In this document: positions 23,936 through 33,811 of the stretch, in pieces
Numbering within the stretch: the stretch's first letter is position 1
Layout of the letters: each line of letters begins with the position of its first letter
Program-made: the position numbers and the translations under genes
The notes under the pieces: generated by a model
Seen by the model: the letters and a program-made list of their open reading frames with translations, nothing else
What the model was told of the DNA's origin: nothing
Database searches by the model: none
DNA from: Symbiodinium natans
Lineage: Eukaryota; Sar; Dinophyceae; Suessiales; Symbiodiniaceae
DNA length: 64,000 bases
Assembly (NCBI GenBank): GCA_905221605.1
Contig: CAJNDS010002191.1
Coordinates: forward strand, 384,710-448,709
Direction of reading: 5' to 3'

Positions 23936-25506
23936 TCAGCAGGTCAGAAGTGTGACCACAGCCGTAGCGAGGAAAGCCACCACTCCCAGCGCTTGCGAGC
24001 CGCTGGCCTCGTCCGACCCGGTGGTCGTGGGGCAGATGGACGCAATGTCCACGGAACTGCCACCTGGAGTGAACGTGTCGATCGACTTGCAGTTCGCGTA
24101 GGAGTAGTAGAGCGTCGACCCTGGAAAGTACAAGCTCGCCGCGATGTCTGACACCGAGCTGCATGTGCAAGGATTCACGTAACACCAGGGCCTGTCACAC
24201 CAAGCTGCTCGGCACCCAACGCTCCACCCCTCCTCACACTGGTCTGCCCACATCTTGCCGGTGTCCTGGTCATAGCAGCTTGAGCTGAAGAGTTCTGCAT
24301 GGATTCCACAGCTGCCACCATAGTTTGCAGTGAGCATGCCGCTGCTGGCATTCGCACACTTGCCAGTTCCCTGTGCGCAGGAGGCATCTGTGGAGCTCAT
24401 CAAGTACATATCGGCCAAAGGGATGCACTCGCAGCCTTCCTCCAGGGCACTCGTGAATGGCCAGTTCATTGGGCTGACTGCTGGCGGCGGTGGGCTGGGA
24501 CATCCCACGCTGGTTTTATTGATGGTCACGGCGGATGGGTTCTCGGTGTAGGTGTCCGTGGCACCACACACGCTGTAGCTGTAGTAGAGCTCGAGGTCGA
24601 AGTACGTCGAGCGGGTCATGTCACTGGCCGAGCATTCGCACGGGTTCACATAGGACCAAGGCTTTGTGCACCAACCTGCGCTTTCGTTTAGTGGCAGAGG
24701 ATTGCCGCTTGAATCGGAGCATGATGAGGAGCCGGGCTCAAGGTGCACCCCACATCCCTCGCCGTAAGTAGGTGGATACTGAGTGGCCGTCGTGTTCGGA
24801 CCTCCGGGTGTGGCCATCACGCACTTGCCCTCCTTGGCAAAGGCTGTGGTGCAGTCGACCTTGGGCTGGCCACTGGACATCTTCAAAAGGCAGGTGCCTG
24901 TTGTTACAGGCGTATAATTCGCGGCACAGCCTGCATCAACATTCAAGCTGCTGCTGCTTGAGAAGGTGTCCACCCCACCGCAATTCGAGTAGGAGTAGTA
25001 GAGCTTGGAGCCCGGAAAGTAGCTCGTAAGCGCCAGGTCGGCCACAGGACATGTGCAAGGATCCACATAACCTTGGTTAGCCCAGCAACCCCGCCATGCT
25101 GAGGGTACCCTTTTGGGGGGTTGGTTGCATTCTTTGATACGGGAAAAGAGGCACCCAGAACCCAAAAAGGACAAAAGGCTGCCATTCAGCTACCAAGTTC
25201 TACCGAGTAGCACCAAGGGTCGTTGCACCAGCCTGCCTGCTCAGATGCTGGAAGTTCCTCACCACTGGTGAGGTTGAAGCATGCGGACGCCCCAGGCTCC
25301 GACTGCTTGCCGCAGTAGTTGCCATAGCTTGCAGGGTACATGACATCGCTTCCCCCGACGCTAGCCTGAACTTTCTGCACGCCACCGACCATCTCCAGCA
25401 TCTGGCCATGCGACATGCACGTGCATCCTGGTGCTGCCACACTCGAGGCCGAAGCCTTCAAAGTGCAACCAACCAGAAGGGCACCCGAAATCGCACGCTT
25501 CATCAT
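23936..25506 (-). CDS. Cysteine-rich triple-repeat surface protein, two exons
   Basis: Minus-strand gene with exon 1 at 25212-25506 and exon 2 at 23936-25071; the 140-nt intron has a GC donor (TTGGT|GCTACTCG) and acceptor AACCAAG|G. Splicing gives 476 residues and restores the motif WCYVDPC, which recurs as WSYVNPC and WCYVNPC later in the protein. The ATG at 25506 is preferred because a hydrophobic signal peptide follows (MMKRAISGALLVGCTLKASA). Three repeats (about residues 61-145, 201-275 and 349-437) share YGxxCG, a GW(S/C) region, PWxYV(D/N)PCxC, SxYF and LYYSY, with conserved cysteines suggesting disulphides. The last 20 or so residues are hydrophobic (VVAFLATAVVTLL) after a Ser/Gly-rich stretch, as in GPI-anchor signals, though a membrane tail is possible. 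Likely an extracellular, cell-surface protein. The repeat could not be tied to a named domain; function unknown. Confidence 0.85.
25072..25211 (-). other. GC-AG intron of the Cys-rich gene
   Basis: The 140-nt interval removed between the two exons. It begins GCTACTCGGT and ends AACCAAG. It contains no telomere-type repeats. A GT donor at any nearby position would not restore the repeated WCYVDPC motif, which is the evidence for the GC donor. Confidence 0.75.
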
Positions 25507-25776
25507 GGCTACAGCTGCCAGCACTCGCGAAAGCCTCAGTGCTCAATAAGGCTCGAGCACAGTTGAACACAATGGCTGCAGCACACCCGCTCCTGCATGG
25601 CCTTCGCGATACTGCACCGGCCTTTGCACCTGTGAAAGAATGAAGACGCACAGCTGCACTACAAGCTATACCAAGCGATATTGCAGCATCTCTGAGGGAG
25701 TGGGAAACCTGTCATCGAAGCTGATTTGCTAGAGTATGGGCTTCTTGAGTGTCGGTTCTTGCCTGTACCTTCCATT

Positions 25777-25850
25777 CGGGTGTTCCCCCTTATACGAACA
25801 GTCCTTAAAGGGGATTCTAGTACCCCTGATTCTACTCCCCTATTAAGGAC
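25777..25850. mobile_element. MITE-like family A, copy 2, partial
   Basis: Left arm GGTGTTCCCCCTTATACG and centre AACAGTCCTTAAAGGGGATT match copies at 36822 and 41254. The right arm is shortened; a further CCCTATTAAGGACTGTTC fragment lies at 25911-25932 after a CCCTAAA tract. Confidence 0.55.
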
Positions 25851-25951
25851 TGGTATCCCTAAACCTTAAACCCTAAACCCTACTGAAACCCTAAACCCTA
25901 AACCCTAAAGCCCTATTAAGGACTGTTCTAGCATGCTACATGCTCAGTCAC

Positions 25952-26424
25952 CGACAGGGGCGCCATGCAGTGAACCAGAGGGTGGTCGATCTGGGCCACA
26001 ATCTGCGCGGGCCGGCTCTGCTCTCAAGAGCCCGGCACCCCCCTAACCCTAAACCCTAAACCCTAAACCCGAAACCCTAAACCCTACAAACCCTAACCCT
26101 TAACCCTAACCCCTAAAAATTCCTGAACCCACAGGTCTGCGCATGGCCTTACGGGGGCTGAACCAAGACACCAGAAAGGCACAGGGTAGATGGTCCCAAT
26201 CATACGGTGCAGGCTCAAAGTGCATTTGGTCCACAAGTCTGGGATTCGCAGCAACCTGAAGAGGAAAAACAAGACACAAGAAGTACTCGTTTTCGTCCTT
26301 GGGGGGGGGGGGGGAGGGTATGGGGAGCCGAACCCCTGACGAACTGAAGACACAAGGGTAGCCTTGGAGCTCCAAGAAGGCATGCACCAAATCTCATCGT
26401 CAAAGCCCAAGCTATGCCGAATCC
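25952..26424 (-). CDS. Three-exon gene fragment with a telomere-repeat intron
   Basis: Three minus-strand exons join in phase. Exon 1 (26345-26424) follows GTTTTCCAG|G and ends TCA|GTTCGT; it includes DDEIWCMPSWSSKATLVSS. Exon 2 (26153-26255) has a strong acceptor (TTTTTCCTCTTCAG|G) and donor GTAAGG; it includes PRLVDQMHFEPAPYDWDHLP. Exon 3 (25952-26022) starts after CTCTTGAG and ends TCG|GTGACT; it includes AQIVAQIDHPLVHCMAPLS. Intron 1 is 89 nt with a C-run; intron 2 is 130 nt and is largely TTTAGGG-type repeat in the sense direction. Further exons must exist at both ends. The protein family was not recognised. Confidence 0.55.
26043..26110. repeat. CCCTAAA tract inside an intron
   Basis: Degenerate CCCTAAA units that lie wholly within intron 2 of the 25952-26424 gene fragment. 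Confidence 0.8.
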
Positions 26425-27579
26425 CTGGAAAACTCCAAGAACCTTTAAAAGTAGTAGGGGTTTAGAGTTTGAAGCCCTTCACTCCCAAACATACTCACCC
26501 TCAACCTATCTGATACAACCTCTGCGTCCTTCCTACCCAACCGAACCTCAACACTCGCCCCTCTGTGAACCCAGGCTCTCTGAGTGAAACGCTCGATCCT
26601 GACCCTAAACCCTTTTGAGCCCAGACTCAGAGTATCAGCCGGGTTTAGGGTTTGGGGTTTAGGGTTGGGTGGCATCAGCCGACCCTCAGCCTTCAACTCC
26701 TCAAACCCCGGAGTGCAGCGCCTTGTACTCGAACCAGGATGCACCGGGCGCTGAGCGAACATAGAATTCCTAGGATCTTTTGGACTTACAGGTTTATGGC
26801 TAACGGATACCTAGGGCTGAGGGGGGATGTTTAGGGTACTTATAGGGCATGAACAAGAGATAGACTTACAGCCAAGAAAACACATGGAGATCTCAAGTTT
26901 GCCTCTTGCCTCTTTCTGTGTAGCACACGTTGGCAACCGCCCGGGTAGGGCTCAGGATTTAAGGGGTTCAGGGTAAGCGACGCTCGCCAGACATGGATAA
27001 GACCACACAGTCTGAATTGCATAGTCGAAGTGCAAGCGACCTTCGAGGGATCTTCAAAGTACATCTTTGCCGGATGTACGATTAAACGAAGGGAGGAGAA
27101 ACTGACACCTACGAAGGTTCCGTTCATAGACACTGCACCTTAGCCTGAGGAATCCTAGCAGACTGAGCTGACCTCAAATTTGCAGGACCCGCATGGCGGA
27201 GCTGCTCATGCTGACCTTGCGTGCGAATCCACCTGGGAATCTTTCAGACGTTGCCCATGGAAATTCCGTGGATCATCAGGGGAGCGCGACCAGCATCCAA
27301 CATCTGCGCTGGCCGGGTGAGTCAAAAGACCAGGATGGAGACAACTGCCCTGATTTGTGGGCCTCCAGTTTTACTCAAGCACCACAACCCAAAGCAAACC
27401 CCAAGCGCAACCCTACCTACACCCCTAAATCCCAAGTTCTTGAACTGATCTAAGACACCCTACTCGTCTGAGCTTTGAGCTTTCCTCAACCCCCGCAAGC
27501 CCTCCTTTGAGCCCTGCACCCTCCATGAAAAGCCCCGCCCCCTCCCCCCACCTTAAACCCTAAACCCTAAACCCGAAAC
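26425..27579. other. No supported gene
   Basis: Short telomere-type tracts at about 26640 and 27552; weak open frames on both strands near 26840-27130 and 27190-27450. Nothing can be called with confidence. Confidence 0.4.
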
Positions 27580-27644
27580 CTCTTGGCCCCCACTAATTTC
27601 GACACTCAGGGGCGGCATCGGGTCGAGCCCAGACTTGCTTGAAC
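27580..27644 (-). CDS. Exon set between telomere-type tracts
   Basis: The intron before it ends CCTAAACCTTGTCAG|GT and the intron after it begins GTTTCGGGTTTAGGG. The 65-bp exon codes for SSKSGLDPMPPLSVEISGGQ plus E. Upstream in the sense direction the same intron contains the GGGCGGGTGGGCAAAG module before its CCCTAAA tract. Confidence 0.45.
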
Positions 27645-28650
27645 CTGACAAGGTTTAGGGTTTAGGGTTTAGGGATTCTTTGCCCACCCGCCCAGCACTT
27701 GGGGACGACTTCAGAGGGTCTCAACAATACTCAGCCTACTGTGTCGTAGGCTAGATTCCAGATATCGAGACCACCATAACCTCCACAGCTGCAAGATTAG
27801 CTACCTGACAGCGTTTAGGGTTTAGGGTTGAGTGTTGCCGACTGTCAGACGCACTGCAGCGACTAGGGTATACCGCGGCCGGCAGGGGGGTTTGTCGAAA
27901 CCCTCTACAAAAAGCCACCTCCACAGCTGACTTTTTTGGAGTTGCAATGGTTCTCAAACTTCTCAACACTGTGTAAGAATGTTTTGCATCGGGTTTGCAT
28001 CTCTATCGCCGGGCTTGTGCTCAGTTAGCATTGCCATAGGCGAAACCTCACGAGACTTGCTCCAAGCCAAGCTGATGTTAACACGAACAACGGACGGCCA
28101 CTTTAAAACCCATTCATGATAGTGCCTGGGTCTCTGGACTTCAAAACTAGCCCTTTGATGGTAGCAGGATACAACAAACTTTTTCAAGCCATACCCTCTC
28201 ACGTGCCAGCTACAGGGGGAGATAGGTATCGACAGTGGATTCAAACCGCTCTCAACCCGAAAAAAGTACAAAGCCCCAAAATAAAAACCTGCGGCCGATG
28301 TAAACAAGCTAACGCCAAACCAGACCTCGCCCCCTGTCTGCCATAATGTCCTGTACTGAGGGCAACCGAAACAGAGCCTCGCTTTAGGTGGGGGGGGAGG
28401 GGCTCGCGTAGGTTTAGGGTCTAGAAGAAGGTTTTCGGGGATGCGGCGCATGTTTCAAGCAGCTGCTTAGCCGCTGTAACAGATTTATGAGGGTGGGCAT
28501 AATCTCCGCCTGGTTGGCTGCAGTGTCGACCGTGCCGTGTCGTAAAGTGCGGACACACGCTGGACCTGGCAGCTGTGTATTGGGGCGGGTGTGCTACAGG
28601 TGTTCGCCTCTGACTAATTACCCAGCCCGAAAACCGAAAACCGAAAACCT

Positions 28651-29004
28651 TCAGACTTGAATGCGCTTCAAAGGAATGTGGATCCGAACAACGAAGCCCA
28701 GCCCGGCATATCCATCTCTGACCTGACACCCCAAATCTATCGAAAGCTCCACTAGTAGATCCCCAATGTAGAACGCATATCCCCCCTCCACCAGAAAGCT
28801 TCTTGCTCCCTGCACTCCTGGATCAACGGCTGATCTAGACACCAGATTGTTGTCAGTTCTCCACATTTCAGCACCTTGTGGGAAAAAATCAGGGGAGCCC
28901 TGAGCACCCCTAAACCCTAAACCCTAAACCACTGAACTGGAAACCTGTCCTACCATCTCTTAAGCCCCCCTCGCGGTTCAGTGCACCGGTTCCCGGAATC
29001 TTGG
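28651..29004 (-). CDS. Two-exon C-terminal gene fragment, 55-nt intron
   Basis: Exon a (28930-29004) follows CCCTAAACCCTATGCAG|CC and includes KIPGTGALNREGGLRDGR. The donor is G|GTTTAGGGTTTAGGG. Exon b (28651-28874) follows TTTTTTCCCACAAG|G and runs to TGA with a strongly protein-like, beta-rich sequence (ARSFLVEGGYAFYIGDLLVE, then FVVRIHIPLKRIQV). The phases match exactly (one base plus two bases). The intron between them is only 55 nt and its first 22 bases are telomere-type repeat. Family not recognised. Confidence 0.55.
28875..28929 (-). other. 55-nt intron starting with TTTAGGG units
   Basis: Begins GTTTAGGGTTTAGGGTTTAG and ends with a T/C-rich stretch and CACAAG. Removing it keeps the frame between two protein-like exons. 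Confidence 0.5.
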
Positions 29005-29040
29005 CTGCATAGGGTTTAGGGTTTAGGGTTTATAAGTTTT

Positions 29041-29090
29041 TTTTTTGCCACCCGCCTAGCAGACCCTCAAGGATCACTCCGCAGGGAACA
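29041..29090 (-). repeat. 45-bp dispersed module with A tail
   Basis: In the minus sense: CCCTGCGGAGTG, variable part, TCTGCTAGGCGGGTGGCA, then ten A and CCCTAAA repeats. It sits in the intron upstream of the exon at 28930-29004. Confidence 0.6.
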
Positions 29091-29639
29091 GTCTGGTCCG
29101 TACATGGTTCACTTTGGCAAAAAGGGCCCCGACACAGCCCCACAACCCCAAACCCCCAATCCCTAACCACAACACCATCAGAAGCCACGCCCAGTCAGAG
29201 GGCTCGGGGATGCGGGGCTGCCTCCAGGCCTGGTACTTCGCTCCTCCCGCCCTTTCAGGTGGTTCAGGACCGGCACCAAAATTGAAACACGGTAATCAGG
29301 GCAGGCTACACCCTATTGCGTATTGCGCCCTATGGCAGTGAGACTCATCTCCCAAGGCCTCCCTACAACTAGTGAGCACGCCCCGCCCTTGAGTCACAAA
29401 TACAAGTGCGGCGGGCTTGCTCACGTTCGTGCTCCCCTAGTCGTGCAGTTCAGTGCTCTGTGGATCTCGAGGGTGATTGCTCAACCGTGAACCGAAATCC
29501 AAAACCGCAGGTCAAGCCCCCAAGCCTATGACCACACAAACATTCACCCCTGGTCCCCAGTCACTTATGTTTGGTGCCCTCCACACCTGGGACTGTACAT
29601 CAAGCTGGCAAAATTGGGATCGGCCCCTCTTAGCGCTCA

Positions 29640-30500
29640 AGCTCGCCTAACCACAACAGGGTACAACACCAATACACCCGAACAGCCATCCAGAACAGAT
29701 GACACGACCTTCACGGGCCTTTCCTCTCATGTCACATGCAGTACGCAACGACGACAGGGGCGTGGCGGTCGGCAGGAAAGCTACGTGACCTCCAAAACCA
29801 CACAACTGGCTAATAACCACCGGTAACAACACCCCTACGTCCAGCTTTCCTGTCCCTCTGTGCCGAAAGGTATCACGACCTAGCCCATTGTGTCTTGGGT
29901 CGAGAGAAGTCTGGGTCATTCCTCCACCTAGTAAAACCAAGTAAGGTTGGCACCAACCCACCCAAACAGCCATCCAGAACAGTTGACACAAACGTCATGG
30001 GCTTCTCTCTTTGCTGTCGTGCGTAGCGTGCAACGAATTACGACTTACGAATTATGAATTTGGTCGCGACCATCTGGGACGTATGGGGCAACACAAAAAG
30101 TCAAGACACCAGCGGTAGCATAAAGTACATAGTTACCATCAAGCCCATCCCTGTGGTCCAAAGTTGCCGCCTTGTCAGCGCGCTACTCCGTCGGGCAACT
30201 TTCTCGAACAAAAGGCCCTACACCTGGGGGGGGACCCCCATGAAAGAGCTTGGGGTCGTTCTGGATCCTCAACCTGTTCTAACCAACAGTTGAAAACAAA
30301 ACACCCGAACAGCCATCCAAGAACAGGTGAACTAACTTCAGTACCGGCCCCCCAGCCTCTTGTCTGCCCGCGGTCGTTTCTGGAAGTCGTGCAGCGGGTT
30401 TACCCATTCGGTAGGAACAAACCACCCAAACATCGATCCGGAACAGTTGACACACGCACAAGTACCTTATCGCGCTGCACGTTCCTGAGGGCACCAGTGA
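29640..30500. repeat. Four degenerate ~120-bp repeat copies
   Basis: A conserved core of the type ACCCAAACAGCCATCCAGAA followed by CAGTTGACACA occurs near 29670, 29955, 30303 and 30421, with partly similar flanks. No coding sequence is assigned; frames through it repeat a Cys/Trp-rich shadow peptide. Confidence 0.6.
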
Positions 30501-30666
30501 GGGCATCACGCCAAGGCCCCTGTTCCACGAAAAAGAGGTTAATTGCATGCATGAATTACGAATTTTGGGAGCTCTTCATGCAAGGACGAATTGGGCCACT
30601 GAATTGGGCGGTTTGCCATCCCCGACATCGACTGGGGGGGACTCCGCCAGCACTCAACATGTCCCG

Positions 30667-31161
30667 TCAGACGCGCCAAGATTGCTCCCTCATCAAACGG
30701 AGGGTCGCCAGGAGGAGGTCGATGCGGTCGTGCGCCCTCTGGGTCTCCCGCTGGTGGCTCGTCCACAATGCTCGCACCGTGGTTTCTAAGTCTGTAGTTC
30801 GTGCCTCGATCAGCCGGAGCCTCTGCTCGAGCTCTTCCATCTCACTGGCACGCTCGGAGGGTTGTCTCAGCCGGTCAGACTCCTCGGCCAGAGCATCGTG
30901 TGTGTGTCTCAGCCATCGGTCCAGCTCATTCTCTTCGGAGTCCCGGTCCACGCGAGACGCTTCGGAGCCACTCGATCTTCCAGGCGCTTCTTCCTCGTCC
31001 ATGTCAGATCGCCCGGTGCTTTGCATCTTTGGGGTGCGCAGTTCGGCTCTGAGGTCATCATCTGCTTTCTCCTCAGCACCACTTCCTGCTCCGCGATCCA
31101 CAGTGTTGCTAGCCTCCCCGATGGCAGCGTCTGCATCCGTGCTCACAGCATCAGCGTCCAT
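30667..31161 (-). CDS. Acidic protein with C-terminal coiled coil
   Basis: ATG at 31161 (MDADAVSTDADAAIGEAS) to TGA at 30667, 164 residues. The first half is acidic and disordered. The second half (about residues 95-164) has heptad-like spacing (MEELEQRLRLIEARTTDLET, then DRIDLLLATLRLM) and should form a coiled coil. It lies downstream of the oxygenase-like ORF on the same strand and may be part of the same retroelement-derived unit. The long serine-rich plus-strand frame over it is its shadow. Confidence 0.5.
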   Translation of the reverse strand: MDADAVSTDADAAIGEASNTVDRGAGSGAEEKADDDLRAELRTPKMQSTGRSDMDEEEAPGRSSGSEASRVDRDSEENELDRWLRHTHDALAEESDRLRQPSERASEMEELEQRLRLIEARTTDLETTVRALWTSHQRETQRAHDRIDLLLATLRLMREQSWRV

Positions 31162-31461
31162 AGTGGCGACCGCGGCTGGCCATGGAGGAAGGTTGCACAA
31201 CTGCTAAGTCGGGGGCGCTACAGGGTATACCCTCAGTCCGTACGGGCCACGGGGGGCATAGTGGGGGGGGGAGAAGGGTTGGGGTTCTCGAGAGGATGTG
31301 GGAAGCAGCAGTAGCAGAGGGCAGGCGAGAGACAGGGAGCAGACCAATGGCTGGACCGAGAGTGGAACACGTCATGGCCGGGGCGGTGTCAAGTGCTTGT
31401 ATAAGTTGTAGATGTCCTAATGCTGCTGCGCCCTGTTGCGTGTGATGTGTTTGTTTGTTTG

Positions 31462-31487
31462 TTTTTTTTTTTTTTTGGGGGGGGGGT
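31462..31487 (-). other. C10-A16 tract, possible retroposed tail
   Basis: In the minus sense ten C then sixteen A, followed by CAAACAAACAAACA. It lies about 70 bp after the stop of the oxygenase-like ORF. It could mark the 3-prime end of a retroposed transcript that began at the spliced-leader relic. Confidence 0.35.
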
Positions 31488-31556
31488 GATTCGGGACCTG
31501 GTCGAATTACAAATTCTGAATTATGACGGTGTGGATCACGAATTGACAGCATGCCC

Positions 31557-32385
31557 TCAAAGTCCTGGCCAGCCTGAGGGGACACCGCGGTCCGTCGCCT
31601 CTTCAACTTCAGACTCGGATTGTGTGGTGAGATCAATCACAGGGGAGCGGCTTCGCTTCCTCTGGTTGCCATCTTGCCGCGCTGCTGGGGGGCGGAGCAG
31701 CATGTCCAATACAGTGGGTTGGGGGTTTTTCTGGGCTGAGTGCGTCGCCGGGGGGGGATTGAGGTTCGGGGGTAGGACAAAGCCTAGTTCAAGAAGGTTG
31801 AAGCGTCGGGAGGGGTCCCATGCCGCCAAAAGTGGAGTCGTCCTCGCTACCATGATGACTCTCCGTGTGTCCGGCTTCCAGGGCATGCCTGCATGAGTCT
31901 GAGTCGTGGCATCAAAAAGCAGGGGCTCCTGGAGGGAGTAGGTCCGGCCTCTTTTTCTCCCCTAGCACGACATCACCTTGCGGGTGTTCGATCCAGAGCT
32001 CTCCTCCCTCGTTAGTGGTCAGGGAGAGCACTAGGGTGTGTGTGGGCCCGTTGTTATCACGATGAGGTCTGCTATTCCCCCCTTCGCGGAGGAGTACTGT
32101 ATCAAACGTGAAACGCTCGGGACTGACATGCTTGACAAACTCAGTGAGCACGCGGGTGGTCCAGGGGAGGTTTTGGGCTGCTACGCTTAGGAGGTTTCTG
32201 GCCCTTGGGTTAACCCCAAACAGTGTGTATCTGTCTCGTTCCCCTCCTGCGGTAACGAACCTGCTGGGGACACAGTCCCATATCTCCAGGATTTCTTGTT
32301 TAGTGAAGGGGGTCACTTGGGGCCCGAGGACCTTTGTATTCCACAGGACACGAGCTCGCATCTCGCAGGCATGGGGTGATGGCAT
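31557..32385 (-). pseudogene. 2OG-Fe(II)-oxygenase-like ORF, one frame break
   Basis: The upstream part (31912-32385, ATG at 32385) contains RFTFDTVLLREGGNSRPHRD and a GGELWIEHPQG stretch: an HxD motif followed by a strand ending GELW. The downstream part (31557 to about 31940) is in another frame and reads PLLFDATTQTHAGMPWKP, then RRVIMVARTTP, giving the distal histidine and arginine. One extra base near 31940 (CCTCCAG|GAG) separates them, or a very small intron. The motif order is that of a 2OG-Fe(II) dioxygenase-like domain, which from memory is frequent at the C-terminus of dinoflagellate retroelement ORFs; no reverse transcriptase is present here. The tail has KRSRSPVIDLTTQSESEVEE, matching a SUMO-interaction motif (V-I-D-L with acidic residues after it). 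Confidence 0.55.
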
Positions 32386-32442
32386 GGGGGTCGCACTGGC
32401 TACGTCAGGTGTCAGATGCCTACAGTGTTTGGGGCAGAGAGG

Positions 32443-32823
32443 CTACGGCGAGACAGCTACACATGGACACGAAACGAAGACACATCCTTCTCTCCACACA
32501 TCCCTGGAGAGGACCATCAGCATGAGCATAAACAAGGGCAGCATCACAATCATCGTGACCACTTGTGAATGGAAGTAGCTCATTTCGAGCCAGTCCATGC
32601 AGCTGAGGAGGGTGGTTTGAGCCAGCAGTGGTGTGAGAACCACTGTAATGAGATTGCCAGCTGCGGAGGCTTTGACTCTTTCGAGCCATGTCATCCTACC
32701 CCCTAGATCTTTCACAGTCTTCGCGGCTTGGAAGGCAGACTTCGTGTCTCGCTTCGAGATCAGTTCTTTCGCCTTTCTAAGTGTTGCCTCTCGGTCAACA
32801 CCTGCTTCACGACGTTGGATCAT
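32443..32823 (-). CDS. Small membrane protein behind a spliced-leader relic
   Basis: ATG at 32823 to TAG at 32443, 126 residues. The N-terminal 45 residues are charged and helical (REATLRKAKELISKRDTKSA). Two hydrophobic segments follow (NLITVVLTPLLAQTTLLSCM and VVTMIVMLPLFMLMLMVL), separated by a short acidic loop. The ATG is 75 bp downstream of the spliced-leader relic, a plausible 5-prime leader length, so this looks like a retroposed mRNA that kept an intact ORF. Function unknown. Confidence 0.6.
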   Translation of the reverse strand: MIQRREAGVDREATLRKAKELISKRDTKSAFQAAKTVKDLGGRMTWLERVKASAAGNLITVVLTPLLAQTTLLSCMDWLEMSYFHSQVVTMIVMLPLFMLMLMVLSRDVWREGCVFVSCPCVAVSP

Positions 32824-32898
32824 GGTGAAGAATGATCTCGAATGACGATGAAGTGCTGCTGTGTGTGCTGTGATGCCGCTCAGACTGAACCCGAACTG

Positions 32899-32920
32899 CT
32901 TGAGCCAAAATGGCTACAGG
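32899..32920 (-). other. Dinoflagellate spliced-leader relic
   Basis: Minus-strand GTAGCCATTTTGGCTCAAG is an exact 19-base match to the 3-prime part of the known 22-nt dinoflagellate spliced leader; the next base differs (T for C), the one before matches. A spliced leader in genomic DNA directly upstream of an ORF is the known mark of a retroposed mature mRNA. CCCTAAA repeats precede it in the sense direction. Confidence 0.8.
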
Positions 32921-33219
32921 GTTTATAAGTTTAGGGTTTAGGGTTCGGGCCGGGCACCAGAATTTAATGCACATGGACAATGAGGCTTTGTCGCTGGTTT
33001 AAGCGCCGCTTTCTTAGAATTAAAGGACCGGATAACCCCACATGCAAAGTTTTCCATTCATAAAGAGTAGAGAAGTGATAGAGGATAAGAGAGTGAGAGA
33101 GCGAGCGAGTGAGTGCGTGGCCGTGAGTGAGTGCGTGGGTGAAGTGAAAACGAGCCCACAAAAATGTTCATGTGATGTCTGGTGCGTCAGTGAACGTGGC
33201 GTGCGCGTGGTGTGTGGTC

Positions 33220-33325
33220 CGTGGTGTGTGTGTGTGTGTGTGTCTGTGTGTGTGTGTGTGTGTGTCTGTGTGTGTGTGTGTGTGTCTGTGTGTGTGTGTG
33301 TGTGTCTGTGTGTGTGTGTGTGGTG

Positions 33326-33358
<33 letters not shown>

Positions 33359-33772
33359 GTGTGTGTTGTGTGTGTGTGTTGTGTGTGTGTGTGTGTGTGT
33401 GTGTGTGGTCTGTGTGTGTGTGTGTGTGTGGTGTCTGTGTTGTGTGTGTGTGTGTGTGTGTCTCTGTTGTGTGTGTGTGTGTGGTGTGTGTGTCTGTGTG
33501 TGTGTGTGTGTGTGTGTGTCTGTGTGTCTGTGTGTCTGTGTGTCTGTGTGTCTGTGTGTCTGTGTGTCTGTGTGTCTGTGTGTCTCTGTGTGTCTCTGTG
33601 TGTCTCTGTGTGTTTCTGTGTCTGTGTCTGTGTCTGTGTCTGTGTCTGTGTCTGTGTCTGTGTGTGTGTGTGTGAGTGAAGTTCTGTGTGTGTGTGTGTG
33701 TGTCTGTGTGGGTCTGTGTGTCCGGGTGTCTGTGTGTGTGTGTGTCTGTTTGTGTGTGTGGTGTGTGTAAGC

Positions 33773-33811
<39 letters not shown>

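Noticed and set aside
30164-31207. 347-codon serine-rich plus-strand ORF
   Set aside because: It lies opposite the acidic coiled-coil ORF, whose Glu/Asp/Arg codons give Ser/Leu/Ala on the other strand, and its first part runs through degenerate repeats.
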